Below the pieces are notes generated by a model that was not told where the DNA came from, did no database searches, and saw nothing but the letters and a program-made list of their open reading frames with translations. This document shows, piece after piece, positions 62,801 to 64,000 of a stretch of 64,000 nt of DNA (the stretch's first letter is position 1; the number at the start of each line of letters is the position of its first letter). The translations under genes were made by a program, and so were the position numbers. The stretch comes from Microglena sp. YARC (taxonomy: Eukaryota; Chlorophyta; Chlorophyceae; Chlamydomonadales; Chlamydomonadaceae), in contig CM039462.1 of the NCBI GenBank assembly GCA_022414725.1, positions 174,496,492 through 174,560,491 on the forward strand, read 5' to 3'.

Positions 62801-62948
62801 ACCAACCAACCAACCAACCAACCAACCAACCAACCAACCAACCAACCAACCAACCAACCAACCAACCAACCAATAATTTGAAATCCAACCAGCTTAACCC
62901 TCACCCATGCATCAACCGCTCGAGCATCATACCGCCATGGAGGATGTG
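55776..62948 (-). CDS. SnRK2/CAMK-like protein kinase, C-terminal part, five exons in window
   Basis: Five minus-strand exons (k-a to k-e) give [10 protein letters not shown] | [17 protein letters not shown] | [20 protein letters not shown] ... [20 protein letters not shown] | [13 protein letters not shown] ... KIFSSKKLI stop. This is kinase subdomains IX to XI plus a tail. 'G-YPFEDP-x-P-N' followed by 'TI-x-x-V-L' is characteristic of plant SnRK2-type kinases. The ATP-binding lobe, catalytic loop and activation segment are upstream of the window or within the 63-kb repeats, so activity cannot be judged. Exon k-c is one base short of phase. Kinase family is confident; SnRK2 subfamily is likely. 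Confidence 0.87.
56036..56565. repeat. Family B and an inverted pair of family H copies
   Basis: Family B is at 56036-56100. TTGTCTTGGGCCAACAATGG (56297) and its inverse CCACTGTTGGCCCAAGAGAA (56456) form a foldback across 56225-56560, in the intron between k-d and k-e. Confidence 0.8.
56806..56842. repeat. Poly-G tract
   Basis: G run with a single A interruption, in a kinase intron. Confidence 0.95.
57240..57440 (-). repeat. Decayed copies of kinase k-d donor end
   Basis: CACTTACCTGGAGGT at 57310 equals the k-d donor at 57470. GGAGGTGGGGCCA follows in three tandem copies, and the AACAGAATGCACACAGCAGT block recurs at 57160 and 57424. Confidence 0.88.
57478..57580 (-). CDS. Kinase exon k-d
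   Basis: 103 nt encoding [20 protein letters not shown] and [10 protein letters not shown]. It follows the end of the kinase fold. Acceptor GTGTAG and donor GTAAGT; it leaves in phase 1 for k-e. Copies of the donor end lie at 57310-57400. Confidence 0.85.
57884..57916. repeat. Poly-C tract
   Basis: About 31 C residues, next to a family H fragment. Confidence 0.97.
58385..59710 (-). repeat. Array of decayed copies of kinase k-c donor end
   Basis: ACTTACGCACC-C-A-GTGTCTTCCTCT-type starts near 58387, 58508, 58624, 58733, 59045, 59158, 59398 and 59638. The last, 59638-59700, still reads [19 protein letters not shown]. Distal copies retain only the donor and four or five codons. A family D copy (58815-59020) interrupts the array. 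Confidence 0.93.
59913..60061 (-). CDS. Kinase exon k-c: subdomains X-XI, one base short
   Basis: 149 nt. The frame entering from k-b reads [25 protein letters not shown]. The frame needed for [20 protein letters not shown] is shifted by one from about the GGG at 59987-59989. An exon of 150 nt would satisfy the phase of both neighbours, so a single missing base is the simplest explanation. Donor GTGCGT. Many donor-side copies precede it on the plus strand (58385-59700). Confidence 0.88.
60105..60190 (-). repeat. Decayed copy of kinase k-c start
   Basis: GATGGTACGTGACAGGTTGT and TGGGGTAGGCTGGGTTCTG match the k-c 5' end and acceptor; reads [14 protein letters not shown] on the minus strand. 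Confidence 0.93.
60240..60900. other. Kinase intron: C-runs, family A and H copies
   Basis: Poly-C near 60242, CCTCCCACCAC repeats, a possible tRNA-like relic at 60375-60440 (GGGTTCGAACTC), family A near 60500, family H near 60785 and GGGGTGG repeats near 60833. No exon is seen. Confidence 0.6.
61020..61362. repeat. GGGT/GT repeats and poly-G run
   Basis: GGGTGGGTGGG, then GTGTGTATGTG repeats, ending in a run of about 25 G directly before the k-b donor side. Cys/Val frames are shadows. Confidence 0.95.
61421..61471 (-). CDS. Kinase exon k-b: 51-nt exon
   Basis: 17 codons encoding [17 protein letters not shown], phase 0 on both sides, acceptor TGCAG and donor GTGAGT. This is the strongly conserved helix F to 'G..PF' region. 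Confidence 0.95.
62040..62112 (-). other. Possible tRNA-like relic
   Basis: The minus strand carries GGGTTTGAATCCC about 50 bases after a TGGTTCAATGGTTGA-like A box. The spacing and boxes suggest a tRNA pseudogene or SINE head. No clean acceptor stem is seen. Confidence 0.4.
62393..62520. mobile_element. hAT-type MITE, copy 5
   Basis: TAGGAACTGTCGCAAATCAT to ATTGCCGTTCCCTT, flanked by CTCATATA and CTCATAAA (7 of 8). Confidence 0.83.
62531..62557. other. Perfect 9-bp inverted repeat
   Basis: GCCGCTGAC, nine AT-only bases, GTCAGCGGC. It lies between a complete and a partial MITE. Confidence 0.9.
62568..62622. mobile_element. Partial hAT-type MITE
   Basis: TAGGGAACGGCAATATGATA and GATGCCGCCAGTCTGACTAG match one end of the family; the rest is missing. 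Confidence 0.8.
62706..62873. repeat. CCAA tetranucleotide microsatellite
   Basis: About 41 perfect units, ending 30 bp before the k-a donor. Antisense Val-Gly-Trp-Leu frames are shadows. Confidence 0.99.
62905..62948 (-). CDS. Kinase exon k-a: subdomain IX
   Basis: It encodes [14 protein letters not shown] before donor GTGAGG, matching '..YdgkaaDvWs.GV'. The nearest acceptor is GTGTAG at 62949-62951. A longer exon starting near 63014 is also open, so the 5' border is uncertain. Confidence 0.75.
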
Positions 62949-63301
62949 CTACACCGACGGGTCCCGCATTTCCAGGTGAGCCTCCGCCCCACAAGGCCGC
63001 ACTTCCTCCTTGCTGTAGGAGCTCTGGAGCCCTGTATATGTGTAGCAGTCCAGGGATAAGCCAAATAGACTAAAAGAACTTGCCACACTGTGACAGGAAA
63101 GGCTAAACAGAAAACGCATTGATGAACTGAACCCCGAACAATCGGTTTACCGATGGGTGCCCTGAGTTTGTGCTGCAGTGACAATTGAATTCTACAATTC
63201 TACAATTCTAGCTATGTACCCCTAGGACAACAAACATTGATACACATCATTGTTAGATCATCGCATTTTTATGGATGCGTGCATTCCATGTTTATCTAGC
63301 T

Positions 63302-64000
<699 letters not shown>

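Noticed and set aside
62932..62978. Plus-strand [13 protein letters not shown] followed by a GTGAGC donor, as first exon of a new gene
   Set aside because: It is antisense to kinase exon k-a and has no continuation that I can recognise.
62648..62994. Val-Gly-Trp-Leu repeat protein
   Set aside because: Antisense reading of a pure CCAA microsatellite. Only the start of one such frame, [10 protein letters not shown], is real and belongs to kinase exon k-a.

Overview
This is a eukaryotic nuclear window, most likely from a chlorophyte green alga; a Dunaliella-like, repeat-laden genome is my inference, not a demonstrated identity. The reasons are many phase-consistent GT-AG introns, long CAG/polyQ tracts, a plant-type SNF2-HNH repair helicase, a plastid-type presequence, a SnRK2-like kinase and short interstitial TTTAGGG/CCCTAAA runs. 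There is no sign of bacterial operon organisation. Most long open frames in the window are shadows of simple repeats.

Three real genes can be assembled exon by exon from protein motifs and splice-phase consistency. (1) Minus strand, 17930 down to beyond position 1: a peptidase-U32-family protein with a predicted plastid transit peptide. It has 17 exons and about 840 residues inside the window, and its 3' end lies outside. It resembles the long RlhA-type U32 proteins. (2) Plus strand, 18468-51675: a very large ZRANB3-type replication-fork helicase with about 22 exons and roughly 3,300 residues. It carries an N-terminal polyQ region and zinc finger, a complete split SNF2 helicase core, a recognition-like domain, a Cys4 knuckle, an HNH nuclease, a PIP-box-like motif and a low-complexity tail. 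(3) Minus strand, from beyond 62948 down to 55776: the C-terminal half of a SnRK2/CAMK-like protein kinase with an apparent one-base deficit in one exon. Genes 1 and 2 are divergent and share a 537-bp intergenic region (17931-18467).

The most unusual feature is how the introns are built. Beside more than half of the recognisable exons there are tandem, decayed partial copies of that exon, nearly always including its splice site and some intron. Examples are 11 copies of the exon-5 acceptor of the helicase gene (26982-28264), seven copies of a U32 donor (13650-14730), six of another (8975-9770), four of helicase exon 13 and about nine of a kinase donor. These junction-spanning arrays explain much of the intron sequence and are the best candidate here for an undescribed process.

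Other content includes a family of hAT-type MITEs with 8-bp target duplications (one perfect), foldback elements clustered after the helicase gene, a tRNA-derived SINE inserted in another repeat with a 14-bp duplication, a decayed LINE reverse transcriptase in a helicase intron, several short dispersed repeat families, G/C homopolymers, and a 700-bp hexanucleotide array that runs off the right edge.
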